From NCBI RefSeq assembly GCF_009372215.1, contig NZ_LWRV01000091.1:1-64000 (forward strand): DNA of 64,000 bases, given 5' to 3'. This stretch comes from Acinetobacter portensis (GTDB taxonomy: Bacteria > Pseudomonadota > Gammaproteobacteria > Pseudomonadales > Moraxellaceae). Below the pieces are notes generated by a model that did not search any database, was not told where the DNA came from, and saw only the letters and a list, made by a program, of their open reading frames with translations. This document shows positions 9,954-19,899 of the stretch, in pieces (positions within the stretch are counted from its first letter, which is position 1; each line of letters opens with the position of its first letter). The translations under genes and the position numbers were made by a program.

Positions 9954-10781
9954 TCATTTATATTTTAAGTGATTAAGATTTAATATTGCCTCCATATAAA
10001 GTCGGCAAGTACCTGTGATCTCAACTCGATCATTGCCTAATAATCGGCAATACAACACCCCACCACGACTAGAAGCCTGATAAGCTGTAATTTCTGATTT
10101 ACCCGTTTTTTCTTTCCATAACGGCATTAAAGATGTATGCAATGAACCCGTTACAGGATCTTCATCAATTCCCATTGATGGTGTGAAATACCTAGAAATA
10201 ATGTCGTAATTTTTAAACTCTGCTAATGCCAAATCATTGATCGCTGTAATTGCTACTCGCTTACCGCCTAGGTTTTTAATTAAATTAAAATCTGGATTTT
10301 CGGCTAAAATTGATGCTGCATCTTTATATACGGCAATATATGCTTGCGGGTTTTCATAAACTTCTAGAATCTCTGAATTTAGTGCCTTTATTAATAAATC
10401 AGGTGCTTGTTCTAATTTTTGGGGAATTTGAGCAGGAAGGTTGAGTGAAATTTGACCACCCACCAACCTCTCTACAAAAAACTCACCCATGTCTTTTACG
10501 TGAAATGTAATTGAATTAATCTGTTGGTGATCATTAAAAATCACAAAACTTGTTGCTAATGTTCCATAGCCACAAAACTGAACTTCTTTTACAGGTGAAA
10601 ACCAACGAATTTCATAATTTTCATTATCTATTTTTTTAGCAAAACTTGTTTCTGAAAGATTATTCTCTAAAGCAATATTTTGCATTAAAGCATCTTCTAA
10701 CCACTCATCTAATAATAAAACGGCAGCAGGATTACCCTTAAAAAGCTCATGACTAAACGCATCGACTTGGTACATTTTCAT
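9954..10781 (-). CDS. PhzF-family isomerase, copy 1
   Basis: A 275-aa PhzF/DAP-epimerase-fold protein. The start (MYQVDAFSHELFKGNPAAV), the catalytic-Glu motif ENNLSETSF near residue 40-48, the CGYGTLA substrate-loop motif and the DEDPVTGSLH phosphate-loop motif are all present. PhzF proteins isomerise small metabolites; most family members outside phenazine clusters have no known substrate, and there is no phenazine cluster here. AGAGG precedes the ATG at 10781. It lies 23 bases downstream of the HxlR-type regulator, so it probably belongs to that regulator's transcription unit. A paralogue sits at 44393-45214. Confidence 0.87.
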   Translation of the reverse strand: MKMYQVDAFSHELFKGNPAAVLLLDEWLEDALMQNIALENNLSETSFAKKIDNENYEIRWFSPVKEVQFCGYGTLATSFVIFNDHQQINSITFHVKDMGEFFVERLVGGQISLNLPAQIPQKLEQAPDLLIKALNSEILEVYENPQAYIAVYKDAASILAENPDFNLIKNLGGKRVAITAINDLALAEFKNYDIISRYFTPSMGIDEDPVTGSLHTSLMPLWKEKTGKSEITAYQASSRGGVLYCRLLGNDRVEITGTCRLYMEAILNLNHLKYK

Positions 10782-10804
10782 TTAAATTACCTCTTTACGT
10801 CAGT

Positions 10805-11185
10805 TTAGTTTTTGCCATTCACACGCGCTTTATTTTCAATAATTTCAGGTAAACTTTTCTCAATCCAATCAATCACATAATTCACTTTACTTGCAGCATC
10901 TGAACCTAAAATTGTTAGCTGATATTCTACTTTTGGTGGCACAACAGGATAAACCGTACGTAAAATAAAACCATCTTGTTCTAACATTTTTAAAGTTTGA
11001 GAAAGCATCTTTTCACTAATACCTTCTATACGCTGGTTTAATTCACTAAAACGATGCACACCACCACTTAAACAACGCAAAACTAAAACAGACCACTTAT
11101 TAGTAAGATGTTCTAATATTTCTCTAGCAGGACAATCTGTAGATAAAACTTGTCCTAAAACTTTACTTGTTTCATAACTTGACAT
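10805..11185 (-). CDS. HxlR-family redox-type transcriptional regulator
   Basis: A 126-aa winged-helix repressor of the HxlR family, seen from the DCPAREILEHLTNKWSVLVLRCL start and the GVHRFSEL, GISEKMLSQTLKMLEQDGFI and VEYQLTILG segments. The conserved N-terminal Cys in DCPAR (about residue 18) is the position used as a thiol sensor in quinone- and aldehyde-responsive relatives such as QorR, HypR and YodB. GGAAGGA precedes the ATG. It is divergent from a QorB-like reductase, the same layout as E. coli ytfH-ytfG, and the shared promoter is full of AGTA half-sites, so it probably represses both directions until oxidised. The PhzF gene follows it. Confidence 0.87.
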   Translation of the reverse strand: MSSYETSKVLGQVLSTDCPAREILEHLTNKWSVLVLRCLSGGVHRFSELNQRIEGISEKMLSQTLKMLEQDGFILRTVYPVVPPKVEYQLTILGSDAASKVNYVIDWIEKSLPEIIENKARVNGKN

Positions 11186-11199
11186 AAAAATCCTTCCAT

Positions 11200-11246
11200 T
11201 TAGTAATAGACTTACTTTTTAGTACGTACTTTCTTTTAGTAAGTTA
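11200..11246. promoter_or_regulatory. Candidate HxlR/QorR operator in the divergent promoter
   Basis: Within about 45 bases there are AGTAA (11202-11206) facing TTACT (11212-11216), a perfect palindrome AGTACGTACT (11221-11230), and AGTAAGT (11238-11244). Such clustered AGTA/TACT half-sites between an HxlR-type repressor and a qorB-like gene are what a multi-dimer operator would look like. Binding is inferred, not shown. Confidence 0.55.
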
Positions 11247-11303
11247 ACAGATTATGATTTAACCATCAAGTTTATTTATTCATCAGAAAAAAGCGAGATT
11301 AAA

Positions 11304-12155
11304 ATGAAAATTGCAATTACAGGCGCAACGGGTCAACTCGGTCAATTCGTTATTCAACATTTATTAAATAAAACCCAAGCAGAAAATATTGTTGCTCTAG
11401 TCCGTAATGTAGACAAGGCAGAAAATCTAAAAGCAAAAGGAATCGAAGTTCGTCATTTCGATTACGACACACCCACTACGCTTGTTCCCGCTCTACAAGG
11501 TATTGATAAAATTTTACTTATTTCAGCGAATGAAATTGGTCGTCGTACACCACAGCACAAAGCTGTTATAGATGCGGCAGTTGAAGCTAAAATTCCATAT
11601 ATTGCTTATACAAGCCTGCTGCGTGCCGATAGCTCCCCATTAGGGCTAGCTCAAGAACACCGTGAAACTGAACAATTGATTAAAGAAAGTGGATTAAGTT
11701 ATACCTTCTTAAGAAACAACTGGTATAGCGAAAACTATTTAGCAGGTTTAGCTCACAACATTGAAACTGGCATTTTATATGGTGCAGCACAAGATGCCTT
11801 GATTAGCGCAGCTCCACGCACAGATTACGCAGAAGCAGCGGTAAATGTTTTACTGAGTGATGGGCATAAAAATAAAACTTATGAATTAGCAAGTTCCACC
11901 TCGTTCACTTTAGAAACTTTAGCAAAAACCATTTCTGACCTAAGTAATAAAACTGTGGTTTATACCAATTTATCTGCGGAAGATTATACACAAGGTCTTT
12001 TACAAGCAGGTTTACCTGAAGGTTTAGTCAATGTTGTAGTGGAAGCAGATGTAGAAGCAGTAAATGGTGCACTACTAAGCGACCGTAAAGATTTAGAAAC
12101 TTTATTAAATCGTCCAACCACATCACTTGAAAATACGATTAAATTTTTGCTTTAA
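11304..12155 (+). CDS. NAD(P)H-dependent reductase, QorB/NmrA type
   Basis: A 283-aa atypical short-chain dehydrogenase of the NmrA/QorB group, similar in layout to E. coli quinone oxidoreductase 2 (YtfG). The N-terminal GATGQLG (7-13) is the Rossmann nucleotide-binding motif, with LVRNVDKAENL just after it suggesting NADPH choice. LRNNWYSENYL is the typical substrate-pocket segment. It probably reduces quinones or similar electrophiles in the cytoplasm. The divergent HxlR-type gene and its operator-like spacer point to induction by reactive electrophiles. The ATG at 11304 fits the N-terminal motif spacing. Confidence 0.87.
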   Translation: MKIAITGATGQLGQFVIQHLLNKTQAENIVALVRNVDKAENLKAKGIEVRHFDYDTPTTLVPALQGIDKILLISANEIGRRTPQHKAVIDAAVEAKIPYIAYTSLLRADSSPLGLAQEHRETEQLIKESGLSYTFLRNNWYSENYLAGLAHNIETGILYGAAQDALISAAPRTDYAEAAVNVLLSDGHKNKTYELASSTSFTLETLAKTISDLSNKTVVYTNLSAEDYTQGLLQAGLPEGLVNVVVEADVEAVNGALLSDRKDLETLLNRPTTSLENTIKFLL

Positions 12156-12172
12156 TTATTTACTCTTCATAA

Positions 12173-12202
12173 AAAAAAGAGCCTCAAATGAGGCTCTTTT
12201 TT
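12173..12202. terminator. Bidirectional terminator between qorB-like gene and gap
   Basis: Left arm ending GAGCCTC (12173-12185), loop AAAT, right arm GAGGCTC followed by T-run (12190-12202). It serves the convergent qorB-like and GAPDH genes. Confidence 0.87.
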
Positions 12203-12216
12203 TAACTTAAAACAAA

Positions 12217-13674
12217 TTATGCATTTGTTTCAGCAGGAACTTTAAGGTAGCTTACGCCGCCCATTTGTTCAGCAATACGTAATACTTGGCAGCTATAACC
12301 TACTTCGTTATCGTACCAAACATAAGCAGTTAAACGGTTACCTGAAGTGATTGTTGCTTGCGCATCAAATACACCTGCAGTACGTGAACCGATAAAGTCA
12401 GAAGATACAACCTCTGTAGAGTTTGTATAACCAATTTGACCTTGTAGCTTAGAATTGATTGAAATTTGACGAATATATTCGTTCACTTCATCACGATCTA
12501 CATCTTGACCTAAAGTAAGGTTAAGAATAGCCAAAGATACGTTTGGTGTAGGAACACGTACAGAGTTACCTGTTAATTTACCTTGAAGAACAGGAAGCGC
12601 TTTAGCAACAGCTTTAGCAGCACCAGTTTCAGTAATAACCATGTTCAACGTTGCAGCACGACCACGACGGTCAGCTTTATGGTAGTTGTCGATTAAGTTT
12701 TGATCGTTTGTAAACGAGTGAACTGTTTCAACGTGACCATTAATCACTGTGTATTTGTCGTTTAACACTTTAAGTGTTGGTGTAATTGCGTTTGTAGTAC
12801 AGCTCGCAGCAGAGATGATTGTATCTTCATCTAAGATGTCAGTTTGGTTCACACCGTACACAACGTTCTTCATTTCACCTTTACCAGGTGCAGTTAAAAT
12901 AACACGTGCAGCGCCTGGGCATTTAAGGTGTTGAGCAAGACCTTCTGAATCACGCCATTTACCCGTATTATCAATTACTAATGCATTGTTAATACCATAA
13001 GTCGTGTAATCAACTTCAGATGGGTTAGATGCATAGATCACTTTAATGAAGTTACCGTTCGCAATAATTGCTTCGTTTTCTTCATCTACAGAAATTGTAC
13101 CTGCAAATGGGCCATGAATTGAGTCACGACGAAGAAGTGAAGCACGTTTTTCTAAATCACCATCAGATGATTTACGAACAACAATTGCTTTAAGGTTTAA
13201 ACCACGACCCAAACCAGATTGGCTGATGATTAAACGTGCTAAGATACGACCAATACGACCGAAACCATAAAGAACAACATCTCTATGTTCTACAGCTGAA
13301 TCATTACCTTCTAAAGGTTTAACAGCATCTGCAACAAATGCATTGATGTCGCCACCTTTCGCATTAAATTCAACTGCAAGTTTACCTAAGTCAACTTCTG
13401 CTGAACCAATATTTTCAATTTTAGCCAAAGCTTCAAGAATTGGATAAGTATGAACCGCAGAAAGCTCTACATCTAATACACGAGTACGACGATGCGCTTT
13501 TAAAATCTGGATTACAGAACGGTTAATTAAAGAACGACCGTAAACTGTAACTACGATATTTTTTTCACGATATAACTGACCTACGAGGGCAATCATACGT
13601 TCCGCAAGTTCTTCACGGTTTTTCCAGCGACCTTGGTGCTCTGCATGTAGGGCAATGATACTGTCTTTGCTCAC
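12217..13674 (-). CDS. gap: Glyceraldehyde-3-phosphate dehydrogenase, long form
   Basis: A 485-aa GAPDH that interconverts glyceraldehyde-3-phosphate and 1,3-bisphosphoglycerate. The ordinary enzyme begins only at about residue 130, with the nucleotide-binding GFGRIGRILARLI. The catalytic Cys is in SAASCTTNAITP and the family's WYDNEVGYS is near the C-terminus. The first ~130 residues are an extra, mostly helical domain, known from long GAPDHs of Pseudomonas and Acinetobacter. The start is a GTG at 13674 with GAGGAC upstream. A separate, single-gene unit with terminators on both sides. Glycolytic versus gluconeogenic preference cannot be read from the sequence. Confidence 0.93.
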   Translation of the reverse strand: MSKDSIIALHAEHQGRWKNREELAERMIALVGQLYREKNIVVTVYGRSLINRSVIQILKAHRRTRVLDVELSAVHTYPILEALAKIENIGSAEVDLGKLAVEFNAKGGDINAFVADAVKPLEGNDSAVEHRDVVLYGFGRIGRILARLIISQSGLGRGLNLKAIVVRKSSDGDLEKRASLLRRDSIHGPFAGTISVDEENEAIIANGNFIKVIYASNPSEVDYTTYGINNALVIDNTGKWRDSEGLAQHLKCPGAARVILTAPGKGEMKNVVYGVNQTDILDEDTIISAASCTTNAITPTLKVLNDKYTVINGHVETVHSFTNDQNLIDNYHKADRRGRAATLNMVITETGAAKAVAKALPVLQGKLTGNSVRVPTPNVSLAILNLTLGQDVDRDEVNEYIRQISINSKLQGQIGYTNSTEVVSSDFIGSRTAGVFDAQATITSGNRLTAYVWYDNEVGYSCQVLRIAEQMGGVSYLKVPAETNA

Positions 13675-13840
13675 AGATACGTCCTCTAATTAATGGTAAA
13701 TCATAAATTTCAAAACCCCATAATTGTAATGGAATTAGAGGCAACTTTGTATCAAAAGCTGAATAAGACTGTACTATTTTCTTGTATATTCACTATAAAA
13801 TTATGAAATAGTTGTAATTATTTTTATGATTTCAAAAATA

Positions 13841-13869
13841 AAACCGCAAAATCTGATAGTTAGCGGTTT
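13841..13869 (-). terminator. Probable terminator after the 590-aa gene
   Basis: AAACCGC (13841-13847) pairs with GCGGTTT (13863-13869) across a 15-base loop. Read on the minus strand it is followed by TATTTTTG. It lies 46 bases beyond the stop of the large unknown gene. Confidence 0.55.
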
Positions 13870-13915
13870 AAAAAGGTTATTTTTCAAATGTTGATTTTAC
13901 ACTCAATTTTGAACA

Positions 13916-15688
13916 TCAAGTGCTGTATGAAATAGGTGAATGATCGTCTAAATTAATTTTTTCTGCTCTTGAAGATGCCGAAAAGTTCAAATCGTATTGA
14001 ATAATGGCATTAAATTCTTCAACATCAAATTCTGTATAGGTATCTGGCACACCCAATAAAACAGGTAAACGCGTTAAACCATTATCGCCACACGGAAATG
14101 CATAATGACGTTGTTTATCGGTAAAATTATGCATACTTTCAAATTCTATAAATACACTCGCATTTGGATATGATCGAGGGATTTCTAGAATATTCATGAA
14201 AATTTTACGTTTTAATTCTATTGCAGATTTTTGTGCATCTAATAAATCATTTTCTGCCTGATCTGACTTCAATATTCGTTTTAACAAAGAAGTCTGTTTT
14301 GTCGCTTGTTCTCGTTTTAACTTATTCATAAACATTGTAAGTTCACGATAATCGACTAAATTCTGACTAATAGTTGCTTGTAATGCTTTAATTGGTTGCA
14401 TAGAACGTTCATGCATAAAGTTCCAATCATTTTCATTCAGTGGAACAAAACATTCTTGTTTGCGTTTTTCGAGCAATTTCACATAGGCAAATAATTTATA
14501 TTCAAACATTTGCACATAGTGGTTAAAAACCAAAGAAGGCTGCGCTTTAAATTCACGATAATAAGCCAGCAATTCTGACAACAATCTATGCCCATTTAAA
14601 TATAAGTAATCAAACTCTTCTATATGTGATAAATGCTTTTTAGATGCCACATGCATTAATGCAAAAAACTCACCTGTGAGCACATTTTCAAATTTCTTTA
14701 AGTGCATTTGCGCAACGACATCGGCATTTTTCGCAACAAACTGAACAGGTTCAATTAATAAAGGAATCAGTTTGTCTTCGTAAATTTCTTCTAATTGATG
14801 AACTACATCAATCACATCTAAGTTAATTTGGCTTTGAATGGTCACCATTCGCTTAATTAAATCTTTTAGATGTTCTATATATTCAATTTCATCTGTTTGA
14901 GATAAATCCAACACAATAGCATTTAAGAATATTTGATCTGGAAGTGCACCCTGCTCTTCTATTAAAAAGCGTCGAATTGAGTATGGGTTATGCTCTGCAT
15001 GCATAACGGGTGCAACCAAGTAAATCAACTCAGATGTTTTTACAATATGAAAATGTCGAACTTTCTGTTCACGTAAAATTAAATACCTAAAAACAGGAAG
15101 TTTATTCAGCTTAGAATCTTTTTTTAATAAGGGCTTATGCCAATAATCGAGCAATTGTTGTTTGATATAAACTTCAACAATAAAACCTTTAATTTCATCT
15201 TCTGTCAGCTTTCTTAAACCGCGTGGTTCATCTATTTTTATTCTTCTAATAATTTTGGCAGCATTGAGTAAAAATGTACGATGAATCAGTATTTTTTCAC
15301 GCTGAAGCACAAAATCTTCTTCAACTTGTATTTGATTAATCTGCTCAATTGCATTTTCTAAATAATCCGCAATTTGCAGACTATCGCTAAGCTCTTTTAA
15401 ACTCTCTAAAGACTCACTTAATGTTTTAGCAAACTCGCCCATTTTAGGATGAGTTAAACGATGACGTAAAATTGCTAAACTCGTATTGGCTTTATACTCA
15501 AAAGTATTCGCAACCCTATTCCAATAAATTTCTTTCGGTTTTAATATTTGATTATCAATATCATCACAAAGTTGTAAATCTGCATCTTGAAGCACTTCAA
15601 GTAATGCAAGATGCCAATCTACATCTAGACTTGGTTCTAATTGCAAAAGTTTTGCACGTATTTGATATGGAATAGCATTCGCTTGCAT
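13916..15688 (-). CDS. Large helical protein of unknown function
   Basis: A 590-aa protein that I do not recognise. There is no signal peptide or membrane segment, so it is likely cytoplasmic. It looks almost entirely helical, with coiled-coil-prone stretches (about 85-120, and 455-520 with runs such as ELKRKIFMNIL), and is rich in Leu, Glu, Lys and Ile. The last ~70 residues (PCGDNGLTRLPVLLGVPD and on) look like a separate, more beta-like segment. AGGGGAC precedes the ATG at 15688. Base composition and codon use match its neighbours, so it looks resident. It is a single-gene unit between GAPDH and the RarD-like transporter. No catalytic motif is visible. Confidence 0.75.
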   Translation of the reverse strand: MQANAIPYQIRAKLLQLEPSLDVDWHLALLEVLQDADLQLCDDIDNQILKPKEIYWNRVANTFEYKANTSLAILRHRLTHPKMGEFAKTLSESLESLKELSDSLQIADYLENAIEQINQIQVEEDFVLQREKILIHRTFLLNAAKIIRRIKIDEPRGLRKLTEDEIKGFIVEVYIKQQLLDYWHKPLLKKDSKLNKLPVFRYLILREQKVRHFHIVKTSELIYLVAPVMHAEHNPYSIRRFLIEEQGALPDQIFLNAIVLDLSQTDEIEYIEHLKDLIKRMVTIQSQINLDVIDVVHQLEEIYEDKLIPLLIEPVQFVAKNADVVAQMHLKKFENVLTGEFFALMHVASKKHLSHIEEFDYLYLNGHRLLSELLAYYREFKAQPSLVFNHYVQMFEYKLFAYVKLLEKRKQECFVPLNENDWNFMHERSMQPIKALQATISQNLVDYRELTMFMNKLKREQATKQTSLLKRILKSDQAENDLLDAQKSAIELKRKIFMNILEIPRSYPNASVFIEFESMHNFTDKQRHYAFPCGDNGLTRLPVLLGVPDTYTEFDVEEFNAIIQYDLNFSASSRAEKINLDDHSPISYST

Positions 15689-15873
15689 ACCAAGTCCCCT
15701 GATTTTGTAGACAACTGATTTAAATATATTATTTTAATGAATAATAACTTATTTTTGATATGTTTTTTATATTTCACATAAAAAATATCTGATTAAATAG
15801 AATTAATTCGGTTTAATTTAAAGCAATTTTCAGGCTAAGTTATTTGCAATAAAATATTTACTTACATTTTTAA

Positions 15874-16812
15874 CTATTCATCTCGACCTATTCTTTTTTC
15901 TAAGTTATTTGCATTTATTTTCAGTTCGTCTTGCTTATTCTTTTGTTTCATTAAATGCAATGTACCCTCGATAACAAGTAACAATACAGCGCACCAAATT
16001 GGAATATATGTGAACCACTCCGTAGCACTCACACGCTCACCTAGCAGTATAGATGCAAAAGCGAGAAGAACTGGTTCCAAATAACTCAATAATCCAAAAA
16101 TAACAAAAGGTAAATAACGACTTGCAAGGATATAACTCCCCAAACCTAATGCACTTAAAAAACCCAACCCAATTACTGCCAAAATAAGATGTGGAAACAC
16201 TGCAATAAGTGAAACTGTATCACTATAAATAAATGCAAGATAAATTGAAACTGGGATTATTAATGCTAAATCCCACCAAAAACCGCCTAAATTATCGGTT
16301 TTAAATACACGGCGTAAAAAGAAATATAATGGATAAGCAAGAGCAACATAAGCTGTTTCCCAAGCTATAGATCCTATACGCCATATTTCATGTCCAACAC
16401 CTAAAACAGCAAGTACAATTGCTGCAATCTGCCATTTTGATAGTTTTTCTTTATATAAAACACAGCCTATAAGCACCATCACCAAAGGCAAAAGAAAATA
16501 ACCTAAAGAAACCTGTAAGCCTCGCCCATTAATTGGTCCCCATAAAAAGAGCCATAACTGGGTGGTACATAATATGGAACTTAAAATAAGCCAAAGAATA
16601 AATGCAGGTTGTTTTAAAGCACGTTTTAGAATGTCTGCAATAAGTTTTAAATCACCCATCGACCACATTAACAAAGTTAAAAATGGGATCGTTGCGAGCA
16701 TGCGCCATGCGAATGTTTCTTCGCTATTCAGAGGTTTTAAAAATTCTGTATAAAAATACAATATGCCAAAAGTAATAGATGCCAAAACAGACAATGCTAC
16801 ACCTTTGTACAT
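15874..16812 (-). CDS. rarD: EamA/RarD-family inner-membrane transporter
   Basis: A 312-aa protein with about ten transmembrane segments, arranged as two EamA (DMT) repeats. The start MYKGVALSVLASITFGILYFY, the FAWRMLATIPF segment and the NGRGLQVSLGYFLLPL segment are RarD-like. The family exports or imports small metabolites, but RarD's own substrate is not established. The C-terminus is charged and cytoplasmic (KQKNKQDELKINANN). GGGG lies seven bases before the ATG. Upstream is the lipocalin gene's terminator, so it is a separate unit. The gene name rests on family likeness only. Confidence 0.78.
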   Translation of the reverse strand: MYKGVALSVLASITFGILYFYTEFLKPLNSEETFAWRMLATIPFLTLLMWSMGDLKLIADILKRALKQPAFILWLILSSILCTTQLWLFLWGPINGRGLQVSLGYFLLPLVMVLIGCVLYKEKLSKWQIAAIVLAVLGVGHEIWRIGSIAWETAYVALAYPLYFFLRRVFKTDNLGGFWWDLALIIPVSIYLAFIYSDTVSLIAVFPHLILAVIGLGFLSALGLGSYILASRYLPFVIFGLLSYLEPVLLAFASILLGERVSATEWFTYIPIWCAVLLLVIEGTLHLMKQKNKQDELKINANNLEKRIGRDE

Positions 16813-16924
16813 ATCACACCCCTATTCACTTAATATTATGATCTAAATTCCTTTCTTAGTCAGTATATCCATTTCAATGGACTAAATCTTTATCATCACT
16901 ATAAATAATTTAAACATCCAATAA

Positions 16925-16952
16925 AAAAAGCCATGTAAAAACATGGCTTTTT
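16925..16952 (-). terminator. Terminator after lipocalin gene
   Basis: AAAAAGCCATGT (16925-16936), loop AAAA, ACATGGCTTTTT (16941-16952). It sits 12 bases beyond the lipocalin stop. Confidence 0.85.
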
Positions 16953-16963
16953 CATATAAAGAC

Positions 16964-17554
16964 TTAATCTTTTTTAGTATGTGGTGTTTGAATCAAGTCT
17001 GATAAATCATAACCTACAGATTTTGCATAATCTAAATATTCATTTAATACTTCTGGCTTAACTTCCGTATCACGTGAAAGTACCCACATATATTTACGGT
17101 TTGGCTCACCAACAAGTACAGTTTTGTAGTCTTCATCTAATTTTAGAATCCAATAATCACCACGGCCTACAGGTAACCAACGGATTGCTTCTGGTAAGAA
17201 ACTTACTTTTAATTTCGAATTAAAAGGTGCATTTTGCACATAAGCCTCACCTAAAGATTTACTTAATTGACCTTCTTTGTCGTAACAACGGTTATCTACA
17301 ACAACATTACCATTTTCATTTAAGGTATAACGCGCTGAAATATCACGTGCACATTTTTTCTGGAAAGATAAAGGTTTTCGAGCAACCTCATACCAAACAC
17401 CTAAATACTTATCTAACTCAACCTTTTCTACAGTGCTTAATGGCTTTGGTTGCGCATATGCCATTGTTGCCATACCCAAACCTATTAAAACAGCACCACC
17501 AAGTGCAATTTTCGCAAGTTTATAACTTGCGTTTGTAACGCTTCCTTTTGTCAT
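16964..17554 (-). CDS. Bacterial lipocalin (Blc-like), periplasmic
   Basis: Lipocalin of about 196 aa. I start it at the ATG at 17554, which has AAAGGTG seven bases upstream; an in-frame TTG at 17578 would overlap that site. Residues 1-34 form a signal peptide ending in AYAQP. There is no lipobox cysteine, unlike E. coli Blc, so it should be a soluble periplasmic protein or stay anchored by its signal. The lipocalin signature GVWYEVAR and the downstream NRCYDKEG, KVSFLP and YMWVLSRD are conserved. The family binds fatty acids or lysophospholipids and is tied to envelope stress. Confidence 0.88.
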   Translation of the reverse strand: MTKGSVTNASYKLAKIALGGAVLIGLGMATMAYAQPKPLSTVEKVELDKYLGVWYEVARKPLSFQKKCARDISARYTLNENGNVVVDNRCYDKEGQLSKSLGEAYVQNAPFNSKLKVSFLPEAIRWLPVGRGDYWILKLDEDYKTVLVGEPNRKYMWVLSRDTEVKPEVLNEYLDYAKSVGYDLSDLIQTPHTKKD

Positions 17555-17651
17555 AAATACACCTTTGGTTAAATTCAAAATGAGATCATTATTAAGATAG
17601 CTTGTTTTTTAAACAATAAATGTTGCGAAATGTAATAGAAAATTCAATCAT

Positions 17652-19679
17652 TTACATGACCTGCAACATATTTGCTTTTAACCTCAATATCTCATCACGC
17701 AAACGAGCAGCTTGCTCAAACTGTAACTCTTTCGATGCTTTAATCATTTCTTTTTCAAGTTTGGTTAGATGTTTTGCAAAAAGTTTCGGATCTGACATTA
17801 AATGTCTTTCATCTGCTGAAATTGCTTTATCTTGATCTGAAATTTGACGTTCTATTTGATCATCATCAAGCACTTCACCTGTATCAATTTCTTTAATGAC
17901 TTGGCGAACAGCGCTCCGTGGTGTGATTCCATGTTCTTTGTTAAATTCTTCTTGCTTCGCACGACGTCGATCCGTTTCATCAATGGCTTTTTGCATTGAA
18001 TCGGTAATACGGTCTGCATATAAAATTGCTTTACCTTTCAAATTACGCGCGGCACGACCAATGGTTTGAATTAAAGATCTTTCTGAGCGTAAGAAACCTT
18101 CTTTATCTGCATCTAAAATAGCCACTAAAGAAACTTCAGGCATATCTAGACCTTCACGCAAAAGATTAATACCAATCAGTACATCATGAACGCCCATGCG
18201 TAGATCATGAATAATTTTTACCCGTTCAACCGTATCAATATCTGAATGAAGATATGCCACTTTTACACCATATTCTTTTAAATAAGATGTTAAATCTTCT
18301 GCCATTCTTTTTGTCAATGTCGTGACAAGAACACGTTCATTTAAAGCTGCACGAATATTAATTTCAGAAAGTACATCATCAACTTGGGTTAAAACAGGTC
18401 TAATTTCAATTATGGGGTCTAACAAACCTGTTGGACGCACAACCTGTTCAACAATTTGCTCAGACTTTTCTAGCTCATAACGTGCAGGCGTTGCACTCAC
18501 ATAAATAGTCGTTGGAATAATGCGTTCCCATTCCTCAAATTGCATTGGACGGTTATCCAAAGCACTTGGCAAACGAAAGCCATAATTTACCAAGTTCTCT
18601 TTACGTGAACGGTCGCCTTTATACATGGCACCAATTTGTGGAACAGTCACGTGAGATTCATCAATGATGAGTAATGCATCATCGGGAATATAATCAAATA
18701 ATGTAGGTGGTGCTTCGCCCGATGGTCGACCTGAAAGATGACGTGAATAGTTTTCAATGCCGTTGGTATAACCCAATTGCTGCATCATTTCTAGATCATA
18801 ACGGGTACGTTGCTCAATACGCTGTGCTTCAAGCAACTTGTCATTTTCACGGAAAAAAACTAAGCGCTCTTTGAGTTCCGTCTTAATCGTTCCAATGGCA
18901 CGTTCTAAGTTATCTTTTGGTGTTACATAATGACTTTTTGGATAAATGGTTACGCGTGGCACTTTCCGTACCATTTTTCCTGTAATTGGATCAAACCAAC
19001 GAATTGAATCGACCTCATCATCAAACAGTTCAATACGAATGGCGTGTTGTTCAGATTCCGCAGGGAAAATATCTATAATTTCCCCACGAATACGGTAAGT
19101 ACCACGTAAAAATTCAAGTTCATTTCTTGAATATTGCATTTCAACCAAACGACGAATAATGTCATCTCGATTCAAAAAATCGCCCTGCACTACATGCAAT
19201 AACATACTCATATAAGCATTCGGATCACCCAAACCGTAAATTGCAGAAACCGATGCAATAATAATGGCATCACGACGTTCTAATAATGAACGTGTCGCAG
19301 AAAGACGCATTTGATCAATATGATCATTAATAGATGAATCTTTTTCAATGAACGTATCTGAAGATGGCACATACGCTTCAGGTTGATAATAATCGTAATA
19401 ACTCACGAAATATTCAACCGCATTATTGGGGAAAAATGCTTTAAATTCACCATAAAGTTGTGCAGCTAACGTTTTGTTATGCGCCATGACAATAGTCGGT
19501 CGTTGCGTTTGAGCAATCACATTTGCCATGGTATAGGTTTTACCCGAGCCTGTAACACCTAGTAGCAATTGATCATGAAGACCTTGCTCAACACCACGGA
19601 CTAGCTTTTCAATCGCTTGCGGCTGATCACCTGCAGGCGCATAGTTGGTTACTAATTCGAAAGGTTGATGGTCACTCAC
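17652..19679 (-). CDS. uvrB: Excinuclease ABC subunit B
   Basis: UvrB of 675 aa (E. coli 673), the damage-verifying helicase of nucleotide excision repair. UvrA loads it and UvrC cuts beside it. The Walker [15 protein letters not shown] is near residue 40 and the DNA-inserting beta-hairpin [12 protein letters not shown] near 92-103. DESHV and the helicase C-terminal RTIGRAARN follow. The last ~35 residues ([24 protein letters not shown]) are the UVR domain that binds UvrC. The start is GTG at 19679 with a weak ribosome site. A single gene; I see no SOS box that I would defend. Confidence 0.97.
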   Translation of the reverse strand: MSDHQPFELVTNYAPAGDQPQAIEKLVRGVEQGLHDQLLLGVTGSGKTYTMANVIAQTQRPTIVMAHNKTLAAQLYGEFKAFFPNNAVEYFVSYYDYYQPEAYVPSSDTFIEKDSSINDHIDQMRLSATRSLLERRDAIIIASVSAIYGLGDPNAYMSMLLHVVQGDFLNRDDIIRRLVEMQYSRNELEFLRGTYRIRGEIIDIFPAESEQHAIRIELFDDEVDSIRWFDPITGKMVRKVPRVTIYPKSHYVTPKDNLERAIGTIKTELKERLVFFRENDKLLEAQRIEQRTRYDLEMMQQLGYTNGIENYSRHLSGRPSGEAPPTLFDYIPDDALLIIDESHVTVPQIGAMYKGDRSRKENLVNYGFRLPSALDNRPMQFEEWERIIPTTIYVSATPARYELEKSEQIVEQVVRPTGLLDPIIEIRPVLTQVDDVLSEINIRAALNERVLVTTLTKRMAEDLTSYLKEYGVKVAYLHSDIDTVERVKIIHDLRMGVHDVLIGINLLREGLDMPEVSLVAILDADKEGFLRSERSLIQTIGRAARNLKGKAILYADRITDSMQKAIDETDRRRAKQEEFNKEHGITPRSAVRQVIKEIDTGEVLDDDQIERQISDQDKAISADERHLMSDPKLFAKHLTKLEKEMIKASKELQFEQAARLRDEILRLKANMLQVM

Positions 19680-19899
19680 TTGATCTATTACCCATATATT
19701 TTTAAAGAAAAGATTTTAGCAGATTCAAACCAAGAACATTGAATAATCCTTATTTTTTCATCATTTTCACATCGATAAATAACATTCACATTTCACAAAA
19801 TTTAAAGTTTTTTATTCTAATCATTCCACCAATTTTTTCTTGACCACTCCGCTATTCAAAGGCAACATGAAGTGAAGAATCTAGATACAGTAGCATGCC

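Noticed and set aside
9954-10781. Phenazine biosynthesis as the role of the PhzF-like genes
   Set aside because: No other phenazine gene is in the window, and most PhzF-fold proteins belong to no such pathway.
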